Source of the DNA: Bin55 sp965205545
GTDB taxonomy: Bacteria; Pseudomonadota; Gammaproteobacteria; Pseudomonadales; Azotimanducaceae
Length of the DNA stretch: 64,000 nucleotides
Assembly (NCBI GenBank): GCA_965205545.1
Contig: OZ242170.1
Span: forward strand, 2,790,001 to 2,854,000
Reading direction: 5' to 3'
Below are positions 9,901 through 17,786 of the stretch, piece after piece. Made by a program: the position numbers and the translations under genes. Within the stretch, counting starts at the first letter, position 1. Every line of letters starts with the position of its first letter. The notes beneath the pieces were generated by a model. That model worked only from the letters and a program-made list of their open reading frames with translations. It was not told the DNA's origin and did no database searches.

Positions 9901-10640
9901 TTGCCGTCCATCCGCGTCTGATCAGTAATAGCAGCTACCAGACCATGAGCAACATGCAGAGCATTGCCCGAGTCTTGGGCATACAGATACCGGCTACGGG
10001 AGATGCAATTAACCTATTGAGCTCTTCATATCAATTTCCTACCAGCGCGGATCTGTTTGTTGGATTAATCGATGATGTAGTCGATTTTGAAACTCAAGAG
10101 AACGTCAATTCACTGATCCAAACTTTGCAAGCGTGGCTGGACGAACCGGACATTGACACTACATCGCTTATGGATGGGTTGGCAGCGATTGTACGCGTCC
10201 ACGTCCGTCGGGACGAGCCTGAACAGGCAAGGGAAGTTGCTGCAACCATTCAGGATTGGATTCTGGATCAGTCGGCTGACCAACTCGATGCAAAGCAGTT
10301 GGATTGGTTTACTTCGATTGTTCAAGACGTTCAATTGGCGGTCGATCCCGCGATTGCCCACATGGTACTTGTTCGCGAATCGGTGAACGGCACCCAGAAG
10401 CTTGAACTGTTGAAGTCTATGCGGGCGAACCATCAAGACGAGGATCTCGCAAGCTTGGCGCGGGCCGCAGATTCTGAGGAAGCAGGGCTTAGTCTACTGC
10501 GCGAGATTCGGGCCATTGTCGCAACTACTGACGATGTGGATTATCTCGCTGAACTTGATGGGAGAATTCTGACCTTGGAGAACGCGTACGAATCGATTGA
10601 ACTTGCTGGCGGGTTCGCAGAGTCGGTCGATTCATCCTGA
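3993..10640 (+). CDS. Giant TPR-like exported protein, copy B
   Basis: The product is 2,215 residues. Residues 1-24 form a signal peptide (basic start, then a Phe/Leu-rich core ending APIGLS), so the protein should leave the cytoplasm. Residues about 25-1040 form a TPR-like array with repeats such as AIELYRGMA, ALEVWERFE and ALEVYEAIK. This half is encoded by very G+C-rich DNA with nearly exclusive GAG, GCG, CTG and CGG codons. A short Ser/Pro-rich linker (about 965-990) precedes the shared motif TRDYRTYYD. The C-terminal 1,170 residues are helical, diverged from copies A and C, encoded with ordinary codons, and end in LENAYESI. No enzyme motif is seen. I chose the ATG at 3993 because it gives the signal peptide; no clear Shine-Dalgarno precedes it. 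An exported scaffold or surface protein is the best guess. Confidence 0.85.
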   Translation: MNLRFFFRFFSVFFLLLLAPIGLSEEDPTVLLLDSNAGPGRLDVGLVDRVHDHWVLERESLEGALLAFEEAGRDESRPALERAKSHLTRSHLHWQHGDREGALLAVDEGLVLEETVDGLLLKARLLDAGGDESGAVEWYRRVLESTDRPEEREFVRIRLAMIEVDGRNVEALVGLAGGRDQGFRNRAAITLAVLGHPGRALELYRPDEGSERYFRQLVRVAEWALKAGDHGTARDHAWRAYDATDLRFDALYALTLVDESYRSAGELDALVSELESRGVENEDLLHLRIDLLIDLERYDDAIELYRGMAWDESDVEARLRLIGIYDTAGKTSEMVAEYERLIESEPWVVQWYAGLATHYINVAEPDRALEVWERFESRNRDRVEVLVLGGERMNQMGYEPEALAMLGRHAAAHGPSVYGNVFLFETHYARGRETEAERALEELREWLPSDSSDLRAVADGFERLRRHERALEVYEAIKAHEGGLGYDDRTRLAWLHSVVGNKEVALDLWQEIWVEEDAPARRSFAESQFLLIAAELNVLADLAVDLETKLYAGTADRNEMNLLVRIYTEVGDAFSAEEIVKEFARNTEMPPVDRLRQLGLVYLQLQEYSKYDEVLRELERIDPENRIEHIQNIVLNLLAFDLAQGTSERYADIQHWLEELRRYDAEAVSGEFEASVLSMGGFSEEAIESYRRALIEQPAHSDNLLLLADLMKEDDRTMEAVALLQYVAEHAAAEDDNEFVVAVDGIINMVGQRQFFEQLPPEVEAVFRWTHRVILERITAREGKFYLYTLLSEIAQETNDREGEFAAMENSVSQAGIRRLAVLREIVTMATPNAGFFSMYQNEGDPERQLTYGRRLIGLRQQLPPEVYISVAKTLLDQGDTIGAEKSLSLVRDITGQIDVTKTKGDLFLAAGYGKRALAAYSQALAVNRESLELQFKTAALREGNGQLEVANALYASALTKVMQGLPAALQAAPPDQGSSPQFVTMIVSSSSRVNTDVTRDYRTYYDILMQGLIATWPESEERAAQRLDGFVAMFEDELAKALNHMEEESKTEDVENDENSTRLARYSRLNHLAKLLHRLGVSIDRQDIANSVNLALAQHFADDEKFAESLRNYFSRVGIEPDPALVEAMPEVVSEKIPQGENRLEYNLGRAIERKSIERIARISRIVEPPEPLERLFRTYLNEGNYRRTLRYASAAFDENDYRRLLNTAVPLLQENPGDVMNLIVEDPAFVIEIEQLADVRLATIDNAFLRNSDVQESLRRNFYSTTSLWYYVKQSGDVGALVSLFDQLVDGFSQNQRTMAIDMFELHRDMLHVPLNEELQARVEEATSNLLNKVDMQDEFNRLYALSMIFNFDVDPANLDLFFRIVDDFMSMARSSDVVKSLLQDYYDGDMNSAYNAMLDLYTSDSRIQFYTDDAIFKVFKQQYLDSIEQIRAGEIEDLAFANMLLQITPRYGTDDEDVAVSGEKLVSLLEGLRKRFPEDKETLLKLLGGKIATNDIDDLWRYLRSYYELDKTEESMRMAYYLTTIRNELYGEALAVALDGGPDLRDERIRNAILERNDAARTRDFSDPIGILKAVRGKDLLGSSIVSSMVPENLQSLVSQLQQVADSDDVNADEIPLLLRTLWRGSQASALNDSMSSFYGMRNFLPMLLQWPSRGSASQSVVYASTGVVQVGVSVDDRTNEEEVPTLMEVLITKASLGRELEQLLLAVSQSERRSSSYVYELVSKAYQEFPQDLSERLRELAESVVRGEANDHELTLWMKLVLDTNAPVSALEADAFVARVSTVASPRTEHLNSFATLLAELGHTEQAVECYTLLAINQAQYNEFAGSLGSLVIRPSSNTTGLNLMSLIETVNNRLPRESSQAFVRRVIPLVRPFGDVPELGYVYDAFVVRALSVAFDPDEVVSVAKEFVPTIEFIGDAVQGFDGIRLIQLARVAYLDQDWDQAKAYIKTLFSRRSILTSTELSNPVAVHPRLISNSSYQTMSNMQSIARVLGIQIPATGDAINLLSSSYQFPTSADLFVGLIDDVVDFETQENVNSLIQTLQAWLDEPDIDTTSLMDGLAAIVRVHVRRDEPEQAREVAATIQDWILDQSADQLDAKQLDWFTSIVQDVQLAVDPAIAHMVLVRESVNGTQKLELLKSMRANHQDEDLASLARAADSEEAGLSLLREIRAIVATTDDVDYLAELDGRILTLENAYESIELAGGFAESVDSS
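4059..5719 (+). repeat. Exact 1,661-bp direct repeat, copy 1 (inside giant gene B)
   Basis: Starting at the last codons of the signal peptide, this block matches 11017-12677 at a constant offset of 6,958 bases. I found no mismatch in the lines I compared across its whole length, and the translations are identical. The left edge is the Leu codon just before SEEDP; the right edge is inside the Ala codon of DAFSA. Hand counts on single lines give 78% G+C at 5281-5340 against 47% at 8041-8100 in the same gene. Confidence 0.92.
5720..7116 (+). repeat. Mosaic part of the repeat, copy 1
   Basis: This stretch continues the similarity to copy C (12678-14083) but is broken into patches. Near-identical G+C-rich tracts alternate with short tracts where protein and codon use differ. 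The most divergent patch here is about 6910-6990, the Ser-rich linker, which also shows lower G+C. Similarity drops abruptly after the codons for DELAK near 7116. Confidence 0.85.
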
Positions 10641-10953
10641 GCGAAGTGTAGGGTGGGACTAACACCAAGTAAACGCTTACTTTGCATAGTTGCTACCTTG
10701 TTGTTACAGAATCGCGATTCATTCTTTCCATAGGCAGACTGCAGTCTGCCTATGGAAAGCTGTATCTCCATAGGGGTTTATTGTGACTAACTGTTGCCGA
10801 GCATCTAGCGCTAGAGAGCTAGTCGATTGAGGCTGCTCACAATTGCTCACCTGAGACCGTTTCCTTAGTCACGAGTAGAACTCAACCCTTAAAATGTGAT
10901 TGCCGTCCGAAGTAACGGTTTTTCTTCTCCTATCCTCAACCCCGTACCAAATA
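10641..10953. other. Intergenic region between giant genes B and C
   Basis: No gene is visible in these 313 bases. They contain a small inverted repeat AAGTAA/TTACTT near 10668-10683, the 36-nt palindrome at 10724-10759, and a partial echo of it (CCATAGG) near 10769. The promoter for copy C should lie between about 10780 and 10950, but no hexamer pair stands out. Confidence 0.6.
10724..10759. repeat. Perfect 36-nt palindrome without loop
   Basis: The left arm CTTTCCATAGGCAGACTG is followed immediately by its exact reverse complement, centred on CTGCAG. As RNA this would fold into a hairpin of up to about 16 bp. No U tract follows, so it is not a standard intrinsic terminator. It could end transcription of copy B with another factor, protect a 3' end, or act as a DNA site for a recombination protein. 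I saw no second full copy in the window. Confidence 0.85.
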
Positions 10954-13900
10954 ATGACTGATCGAACTATCCGTGTTTTTGCGTTCACTTTTTTGGCTTT
11001 GTCCGCACCGCTTGCGTTGTCGGAGGAGGATCCGACGGTACTGCTGTTGGATTCGAACGCGGGTCCGGGTCGTCTGGACGTGGGTCTTGTGGATCGGGTT
11101 CACGATCACTGGGTTCTGGAGCGGGAGAGTCTGGAGGGGGCGCTGCTGGCGTTCGAGGAGGCGGGCCGAGACGAGTCGCGGCCGGCGCTGGAGCGGGCGA
11201 AGTCGCATCTGACGCGGTCGCACCTGCACTGGCAGCACGGGGACCGGGAGGGCGCGCTGCTGGCGGTTGACGAGGGTCTTGTTCTGGAGGAGACGGTGGA
11301 CGGTCTGCTCTTGAAGGCGCGGCTGCTGGACGCGGGTGGCGACGAGTCGGGCGCGGTGGAGTGGTACCGGAGGGTTCTGGAGTCGACGGACCGGCCGGAG
11401 GAGCGGGAGTTCGTTCGGATCCGGCTGGCGATGATCGAGGTGGACGGTCGCAACGTGGAGGCGCTGGTGGGTCTGGCGGGGGGTCGGGACCAGGGGTTCA
11501 GGAACCGGGCGGCGATCACGCTGGCGGTTCTGGGGCATCCGGGCCGGGCGCTGGAGCTGTACCGTCCGGACGAGGGTTCGGAGCGCTACTTCCGGCAGCT
11601 GGTTCGGGTTGCGGAGTGGGCGCTGAAGGCGGGCGACCACGGGACGGCGCGGGATCACGCGTGGCGGGCGTACGACGCGACGGATCTCCGGTTCGACGCC
11701 TTGTACGCGCTGACGCTGGTGGACGAGTCGTACCGGTCGGCGGGGGAGCTGGACGCGCTGGTGTCGGAGCTGGAGTCGCGGGGTGTGGAGAACGAGGATC
11801 TGCTGCATTTGCGGATCGACCTTCTGATTGATCTGGAGCGCTACGACGACGCGATCGAGCTGTACCGGGGGATGGCGTGGGACGAGTCGGACGTGGAGGC
11901 GCGTCTTCGTCTGATCGGCATCTACGACACGGCGGGGAAGACGTCGGAGATGGTGGCGGAGTACGAGCGGCTGATCGAGTCGGAGCCGTGGGTGGTTCAG
12001 TGGTACGCGGGGCTGGCGACGCACTACATCAACGTGGCGGAGCCGGATCGGGCTCTGGAGGTGTGGGAGCGTTTCGAGTCGCGCAACCGGGACCGGGTGG
12101 AGGTTCTGGTGCTGGGCGGCGAGCGGATGAACCAGATGGGCTACGAGCCGGAGGCGTTGGCGATGCTGGGTCGCCATGCGGCGGCGCACGGTCCGAGCGT
12201 GTACGGCAACGTGTTTCTGTTCGAGACGCACTATGCGCGGGGACGGGAGACGGAGGCGGAGCGGGCGCTGGAGGAGCTGCGGGAGTGGCTGCCGTCGGAT
12301 TCGAGCGATCTGCGGGCGGTGGCGGACGGCTTCGAGCGTCTGCGTCGCCACGAGCGGGCGCTGGAGGTGTACGAGGCGATCAAGGCGCACGAGGGCGGGC
12401 TGGGCTACGACGACCGGACGCGTCTGGCGTGGCTGCACAGCGTGGTGGGCAACAAGGAGGTGGCGCTGGACCTGTGGCAGGAGATATGGGTGGAGGAGGA
12501 CGCGCCGGCGCGCCGCAGCTTCGCGGAGAGCCAGTTCCTGCTGATTGCGGCGGAGCTGAACGTGCTGGCGGATCTGGCGGTGGATCTGGAGACGAAGCTG
12601 TACGCGGGGACGGCGGACCGCAACGAGATGAACCTGCTGGTGCGGATCTACACCGAGGTGGGGGACGCGTTCTCGGCCACCGAAATAGTAGAAGAATTCG
12701 CAAGGAATTCTGATATCACGGAGGTGGATCGTCTTCGCCAGCTGGGACTGGTGTATCTGCAGCTTCAGGAGTACTCGAAGTACGACGAGGTGCTTCGGGA
12801 GCTGGAGCGGATCGACCCGGAGAACCGGATCGAGCACATCCAGAACATCGTGCTCAATCTATTGGCCTACGATCTAGCAGAAGAAACGAATGCTCGTTAT
12901 GACGACATTCAGCACTGGCTTGACGAGCTCCGGAGCTACGACGCAGAAATCGTGAGCGGCGAGTTCGAGGCGAGCGTGCTGTCGATGGGAAACTTCACGG
13001 AGGAGGCGATCGAGAGCTACCGGCGGGCGCTGATCGAGCAGCCGGCGCACAGCGACAACCTGCTGCTGCTGGCGGACCTGATGAAGGAGGCTGAACGCAC
13101 GATGGAGGCGGTGGCGCTGCTGCAGTACGTGGCGGAGCACGCGAAGGACGACAACGAGTTCGTGGTGGCCGTCGACGGGATCATCAACATGGTGGGGCAG
13201 CGGCAGTTCTTCCAGCAGCTATCGCCGGAGATCGAGGCGGTGTTCCGCTGGACGCACCGGGTGATCCTCGAGCGGATCACAGGTCGCGAGGACAAGTTCT
13301 ACCTGTACACGCTGCTGTCGGAGATCGCGCAGGAGACGAACGACCGGGAGGGGGAGTTCGCGGCGATGGAGAACTCGGTGTCGCAGGCGGGCATCCGCCG
13401 GCTGGCGGTGCTGCGGGAGATCGTGACGATGGCGACGCCGGACGCGGGCTTCTTCTCGTTTAATCGTAGCGCTGGAGATCCGGATCGCCAGCTGACGTAC
13501 GGAAGGAGGCTGATCGGCCTGCGGCAGCAGCTGCCGCCTGAGGTGTACATCAGCGTCGCGAAGACGCTGCTGGACCAGGGGGACACGATCGGGGCGGAGA
13601 AGTCGCTGTCGCTGGTGCGGGACATCACGGGCCAGATCGACGTGACGAAGACGAAGGGCGACCTGTTCCTTGCGGCCGGCTACGGCAAGCGGGCGCTGGC
13701 GGCGTACAGCCAGGCGCTGGCGGTGAACCGGGAGAGCCTGGAGCTGCAGTTCAAGACGGCGGCGCTGCGCGAGGGCAACGGCCAGCTGGAGGTGGCGAAC
13801 GCGCTGTACGCCAGCGCGCTGACCAAGGTGATGCAGGGGCTTCCCGCCGCGCTGCAGGCCGCGCCGTCGCGTCCACAAACACCAAACGCTGCCGGCATGT

Positions 13901-16900
13901 TTCCCTTTGGCATGCCCATCATGATGGCTGGACAAGGAGTAAATACGAGCGTGACCCGCGACTACCGGACGTACTACGACATCCTGATGCAGGGGCTGAT
14001 CGCGACCTGGCCGGAGTCGGAGGAGAAGGCGGCCCAGCGGCTCGACGGCTTCGTCGCCATGTTCGAGGACGAGCTCGCCAAGGTCGTGGAACTTATGGCG
14101 GAGGAAGACAGCGATGAGATAGAGAAAACGTCGCTTGGCAGATTTGCCCGCTTGGATTATGCGGCGCGCCTCTTGCGACGCTTATGCACTGCAGTAGATC
14201 AGGTAGATGTATCGGATCAATTGGATTTACGGCTTGTTCAACACTTTGCTGAAGATGAGGGCTACGCGGAAACATTACATCAGCACTATCGTGCAATGGG
14301 CACTCAGCCTCATCCAGAAATTACTCAGAATTTTGCAGAACTTTGGCCAAATGAACCCAGCGAAGCCAAGACTCATATTGAACTCGCGATGGACCAAGCG
14401 ATCGAGCAGAAGAACATCGAGCGCCTTACTCGATTGAGCAAGCTTGTGGCGCCGCCCGAACCTCTCGAAAGGTTGTATCGGTCTTTCACCGACGACGGAA
14501 ATTTTTGGACTCCACTGAGATTTGCATCGGCCGTGCTGGATGATGCGGACTATAGGAGGCTGCTAAGTACGGTGGTTCCCAAGCTACAAGAAGAACCTAC
14601 GACGCTGATTCAGTTTCTGATTCAAGATCCAGAGTTTGCCATGGAAATTGAGGACCTATTGGATATACGTTTAGTTACTTTTGACGAGCAGTTCTATAGG
14701 AATCGGGAAGTGAGAAGGCTCTTTCAAGGTTATTTCTTTGGAATGTCGAGCGTCAGGCAATATCTTGAAAAGCGAGGCGACACCGATGACGTAGTAATGC
14801 TCTACGAACAGATTGTGGACGCATCACAGCCAAATTTCGGCGGCGTCTCTTACGAAGTTTACGATCTCCACAATGAGTTGATGAGAACGCCGCTTACAGA
14901 AGAACAGGGAGATCGTACAAAGCAAGCGACTGCAAACCTTATGCGGAAGTTGGATTTGCGAGATGAATATGCTCGGCGGCCGTTGATGCTCCTGATGCTG
15001 CAGTTCGACGTGGATCCCGGCAATATCGATGTCTTTTACGACATAGTGGACAACGTCCAAGTGGCGTCTAGGAGTTCCGAAACAATACCTGAAATCATTC
15101 GCAACTTCTACTCAGGAGAAAGGGATGCTTCATTCGAGTTGCTTATCGACATAATCACCAATAATCCCTTTTATTCGTATGAAATCGTTCAAGCGCTATA
15201 CGGTGCATTCAAGGAGCAGTATTTGCGCATGTTCGAGGAAATTCTCGATGGCAAGGTTGAGGACTTGGACCTTGCGAAGACGATATTGAACCTGCCGTCG
15301 CCATACATGTATAGGGACGACCCCGACTATGAAATGTTGTTTCAAGACCGTGGTGAAATCTATGAGTCGCTGTGGGAACAATTCCCAGATGACGAAGAGC
15401 TCTTGCGCCAGTTAGTTATGTCGAATCTGTATGGCCGTCCACAAAAGTCATTGAAATACTTGGATGCCTACTATCAACGGGACAGATCGGACGAATTTGT
15501 CCGTTTGGCGTACTACATGAAGGCATTGGAGCATGAACGGTATGATGTTGCGTTGTCGATTGCGCTAGACCAAGATAGAGACCTTCGCGACAAGCAAGTC
15601 CGCGACGAGATCATCGAGCGAAACGACACTACTGCTAGAAACAACCCTAGCGATCCGTCTGCCAGCATTCTAATTCGCGTCAGGGGTGCGAGCACCTATA
15701 ACCCCATTGATTCTGTTCCGGATTCCATTGAAGCAACGATGGCCCGCTTGCAGGAGATTGCAACAAGCGAGTCTGTTGAGGCAGAGGAAATTCCAAACTT
15801 GCTCCGCTACATGTGGCGTGGAACTCAAGCGGCGCACTTAGGAGACTTGATGCGAAGCTATTACAGCAGGAGCAATGTCTTGCCGATGCTTCTGCAATGG
15901 CCAAGCCAAGGCAGTCCTTCTTCTAACGTAATGTACATGTCCTCGTCCCGTATGGCAGCGCTTCCTCCGCTTGGTGGTTCACTGAGTCGGCGGGTCGGGG
16001 ACGCTGAGGATCGAGAGGAAATCCCCACGCTGCTGGAAGTTCTGATAGCCAAAGCTCCTCTTGGAAGGGAGCTTGAAAGGTTCTTGATTGCTATGTCGCC
16101 AGCGGAGCGTCGCAGCTCGATGTTGCTTTACGACAAAGTCTCGCAGGCATATCAGGAATTTCCAGAGCAACTGAATTTGCGCTTGTCCGAACTCTCAGAC
16201 AGTGTGGTCGAGGGCGTGGCAGACGACCACGAGTTTACGCTTTGGACGATGTTGCTACTAAATTCCGAGAGTTCGCTTAGCGATTTAGAAGCCCAAGCGC
16301 TTGTCGAGCGATCCAAGTCATTGGACTCTACGGCCGCCGAGCAGTTTCTTGCTGTGGCCCGGCTGTTGGCTAGCTTAGGGCGTAGCGATGAGTCCCGCGA
16401 GTACTACGAGAAGCTCGTGGTGGATCAGGTTGAGTATGGAGAGTTTCCTGGCACCATGGGGGGGATGTTTAGGGGCTACAATCCCAACGCATTTCAGATG
16501 ACTATATTGCAGCTCGTCGAGGATGCAATTGATCGGCTTCCCAATGAAGTTGCGCAGACATTTGTGCTACGGATGTTGGAGGTTGCGCGACCATTGGAAG
16601 ACGAACCGGCACTTCGGCACGTGTTTGAAGCTTTCGTTGTTCGCACACTGTCCAATTTGCACGATCCCGCTGAGGTCATCGACAAAGCTCGTATGCTTGT
16701 TCCTCAAGTCGACGCCCAAGTGGACGATATTCGCGATTTCGATGGGGTACGACTCATTCAATTGGCTCGACTGCAGTACTTAGCCGGCGAATTTGAGGAG
16801 GCTCATGCAGCTATAAGGCTGTTGTTTAGCCATGAGACTTTGGAAGCTCCTTCGGAAGGAGACAATCCAGCGGTTTCCACCTTCCGCTATCGTCCCAGCC

Positions 16901-17610
16901 CCGAACAAGAACTTTCGCAAAAAATGTCTAGTATTGGAAGAGTGTTGGGACTTCACGTGCCCTACGACAGTGGCACAATCAGTGACTCTGCCTATCTAGG
17001 TAGAGAGCCAGCAATTTCCAATCTCTTCATTGGTTTACTTGAGGACGTCGTCGATTTCGAGAATTCCGATGCTGTTGTCGCGATTGTAAATTCATTGCAG
17101 TCATTGCTTAATGAGCCCAACATCAGTCAATCTGCAATCTTGAGAGCGCTCTCGTCAATTGCACAGATACACAGTTTGCGAGACGAGTCGGACCGCGCCG
17201 TTGCGATTGCCAACGAGGTGCAAGAGTGGATACTGAGCCAACTAGATGAAGAGCTCGATCCAAGCATTGTGTCAACGATGGTTAGTCTTGTAACCCAAAC
17301 AGAAGTGAAATTGAATCCTGAGATTGCTCGAATTGTCATGGAACGGGATCTTCTAAGTCCTGAGCAGACAGTGGAGCTCTTGAAGGCGGTCCGACAGGGT
17401 CAAGTGGATCCCGAGGTATTGGAGATAGCACGATTGGCAGATTCCGAGATGGCGAGCTTGAGCTTGTTGCGCGAAATTCGTGCAGTTGCCAATGACCTAC
17501 AGGATGACGAGTACGTCCGTGATCTGGATGCCAGAATACTAGTGCTGGAGAACGCCTACGAATCTATTGAGCTTGCTGGCGGCTTGATCGTGCCGCAAGA
17601 ATCGATATAG
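10954..17610 (+). CDS. Giant TPR-like exported protein, copy C
   Basis: The product is 2,218 residues from the ATG at 10954. An upstream in-frame TTG at 10900 would add 18 residues before the signal peptide and is unlikely. Residues 1-23 (MTDRTIRVFAFTF to APLALS) are a signal peptide unrelated to that of copy B. Residues about 24-577 are identical to copy B. Residues about 578-1043 are a mosaic, and the remaining 1,175 residues are diverged but collinear, ending in LENAYESI. The linker at about 970-1000 is Pro/Gly/Met-rich and unlike that of copy B. Patches that differ from copy B use A+T-richer codons than their surroundings. No catalytic motif is seen; an exported helical scaffold is an inference. 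Confidence 0.85.
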   Translation: MTDRTIRVFAFTFLALSAPLALSEEDPTVLLLDSNAGPGRLDVGLVDRVHDHWVLERESLEGALLAFEEAGRDESRPALERAKSHLTRSHLHWQHGDREGALLAVDEGLVLEETVDGLLLKARLLDAGGDESGAVEWYRRVLESTDRPEEREFVRIRLAMIEVDGRNVEALVGLAGGRDQGFRNRAAITLAVLGHPGRALELYRPDEGSERYFRQLVRVAEWALKAGDHGTARDHAWRAYDATDLRFDALYALTLVDESYRSAGELDALVSELESRGVENEDLLHLRIDLLIDLERYDDAIELYRGMAWDESDVEARLRLIGIYDTAGKTSEMVAEYERLIESEPWVVQWYAGLATHYINVAEPDRALEVWERFESRNRDRVEVLVLGGERMNQMGYEPEALAMLGRHAAAHGPSVYGNVFLFETHYARGRETEAERALEELREWLPSDSSDLRAVADGFERLRRHERALEVYEAIKAHEGGLGYDDRTRLAWLHSVVGNKEVALDLWQEIWVEEDAPARRSFAESQFLLIAAELNVLADLAVDLETKLYAGTADRNEMNLLVRIYTEVGDAFSATEIVEEFARNSDITEVDRLRQLGLVYLQLQEYSKYDEVLRELERIDPENRIEHIQNIVLNLLAYDLAEETNARYDDIQHWLDELRSYDAEIVSGEFEASVLSMGNFTEEAIESYRRALIEQPAHSDNLLLLADLMKEAERTMEAVALLQYVAEHAKDDNEFVVAVDGIINMVGQRQFFQQLSPEIEAVFRWTHRVILERITGREDKFYLYTLLSEIAQETNDREGEFAAMENSVSQAGIRRLAVLREIVTMATPDAGFFSFNRSAGDPDRQLTYGRRLIGLRQQLPPEVYISVAKTLLDQGDTIGAEKSLSLVRDITGQIDVTKTKGDLFLAAGYGKRALAAYSQALAVNRESLELQFKTAALREGNGQLEVANALYASALTKVMQGLPAALQAAPSRPQTPNAAGMFPFGMPIMMAGQGVNTSVTRDYRTYYDILMQGLIATWPESEEKAAQRLDGFVAMFEDELAKVVELMAEEDSDEIEKTSLGRFARLDYAARLLRRLCTAVDQVDVSDQLDLRLVQHFAEDEGYAETLHQHYRAMGTQPHPEITQNFAELWPNEPSEAKTHIELAMDQAIEQKNIERLTRLSKLVAPPEPLERLYRSFTDDGNFWTPLRFASAVLDDADYRRLLSTVVPKLQEEPTTLIQFLIQDPEFAMEIEDLLDIRLVTFDEQFYRNREVRRLFQGYFFGMSSVRQYLEKRGDTDDVVMLYEQIVDASQPNFGGVSYEVYDLHNELMRTPLTEEQGDRTKQATANLMRKLDLRDEYARRPLMLLMLQFDVDPGNIDVFYDIVDNVQVASRSSETIPEIIRNFYSGERDASFELLIDIITNNPFYSYEIVQALYGAFKEQYLRMFEEILDGKVEDLDLAKTILNLPSPYMYRDDPDYEMLFQDRGEIYESLWEQFPDDEELLRQLVMSNLYGRPQKSLKYLDAYYQRDRSDEFVRLAYYMKALEHERYDVALSIALDQDRDLRDKQVRDEIIERNDTTARNNPSDPSASILIRVRGASTYNPIDSVPDSIEATMARLQEIATSESVEAEEIPNLLRYMWRGTQAAHLGDLMRSYYSRSNVLPMLLQWPSQGSPSSNVMYMSSSRMAALPPLGGSLSRRVGDAEDREEIPTLLEVLIAKAPLGRELERFLIAMSPAERRSSMLLYDKVSQAYQEFPEQLNLRLSELSDSVVEGVADDHEFTLWTMLLLNSESSLSDLEAQALVERSKSLDSTAAEQFLAVARLLASLGRSDESREYYEKLVVDQVEYGEFPGTMGGMFRGYNPNAFQMTILQLVEDAIDRLPNEVAQTFVLRMLEVARPLEDEPALRHVFEAFVVRTLSNLHDPAEVIDKARMLVPQVDAQVDDIRDFDGVRLIQLARLQYLAGEFEEAHAAIRLLFSHETLEAPSEGDNPAVSTFRYRPSPEQELSQKMSSIGRVLGLHVPYDSGTISDSAYLGREPAISNLFIGLLEDVVDFENSDAVVAIVNSLQSLLNEPNISQSAILRALSSIAQIHSLRDESDRAVAIANEVQEWILSQLDEELDPSIVSTMVSLVTQTEVKLNPEIARIVMERDLLSPEQTVELLKAVRQGQVDPEVLEIARLADSEMASLSLLREIRAVANDLQDDEYVRDLDARILVLENAYESIELAGGLIVPQESI
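11017..12677 (+). repeat. Exact 1,661-bp direct repeat, copy 2 (inside giant gene C)
   Basis: This is the partner of 4059-5719. The identity ends where copy B reads gcggaggag and copy C reads gccaccgaa. From that point the copy C codons switch to an A+T-richer style for about 50 bases before the G+C-rich similarity resumes. Confidence 0.92.
12678..14083 (+). repeat. Mosaic part of the repeat, copy 2
   Basis: The stretch alternates between tracts nearly identical to copy B (for example 12731-12853 and 13500-13860) and divergent tracts with ordinary codon use (about 12678-12730, 12854-12950, 13455-13485 and 13865-13945). The divergent tracts are those where the protein differs. This is the pattern left by gene-conversion tracts of limited length. 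Confidence 0.82.
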
Positions 17611-17651
17611 CACTAGGTCGCTAGCGGAGCTAACGCTCAATACAGGGCATC

Positions 17652-17674
17652 GCGCCGATCAAATGGGTCGGCGC
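17652..17674 (+). terminator. Hairpin after giant gene C
   Basis: GCGCCGA pairs with TCGGCGC, extended by C-G and a T-G wobble to a 9-bp G+C-rich stem with a 5-nt loop, 41 nt after the stop codon. A moderately T-rich stretch (17684-17699) follows, though not directly. It is a plausible terminator separating copy C from the convergent gene at 17787. Confidence 0.5.
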
Positions 17675-17786
17675 AAGCAGGGTTTCGAGTTTTGTTGGGT
17701 GTGTTTCACTTGCAAACCCTACTCCCGCTGACCAGTACTATGGGTATGCAGCATGCTGATCCCACTGCCCAACAGATGCCACTAGT

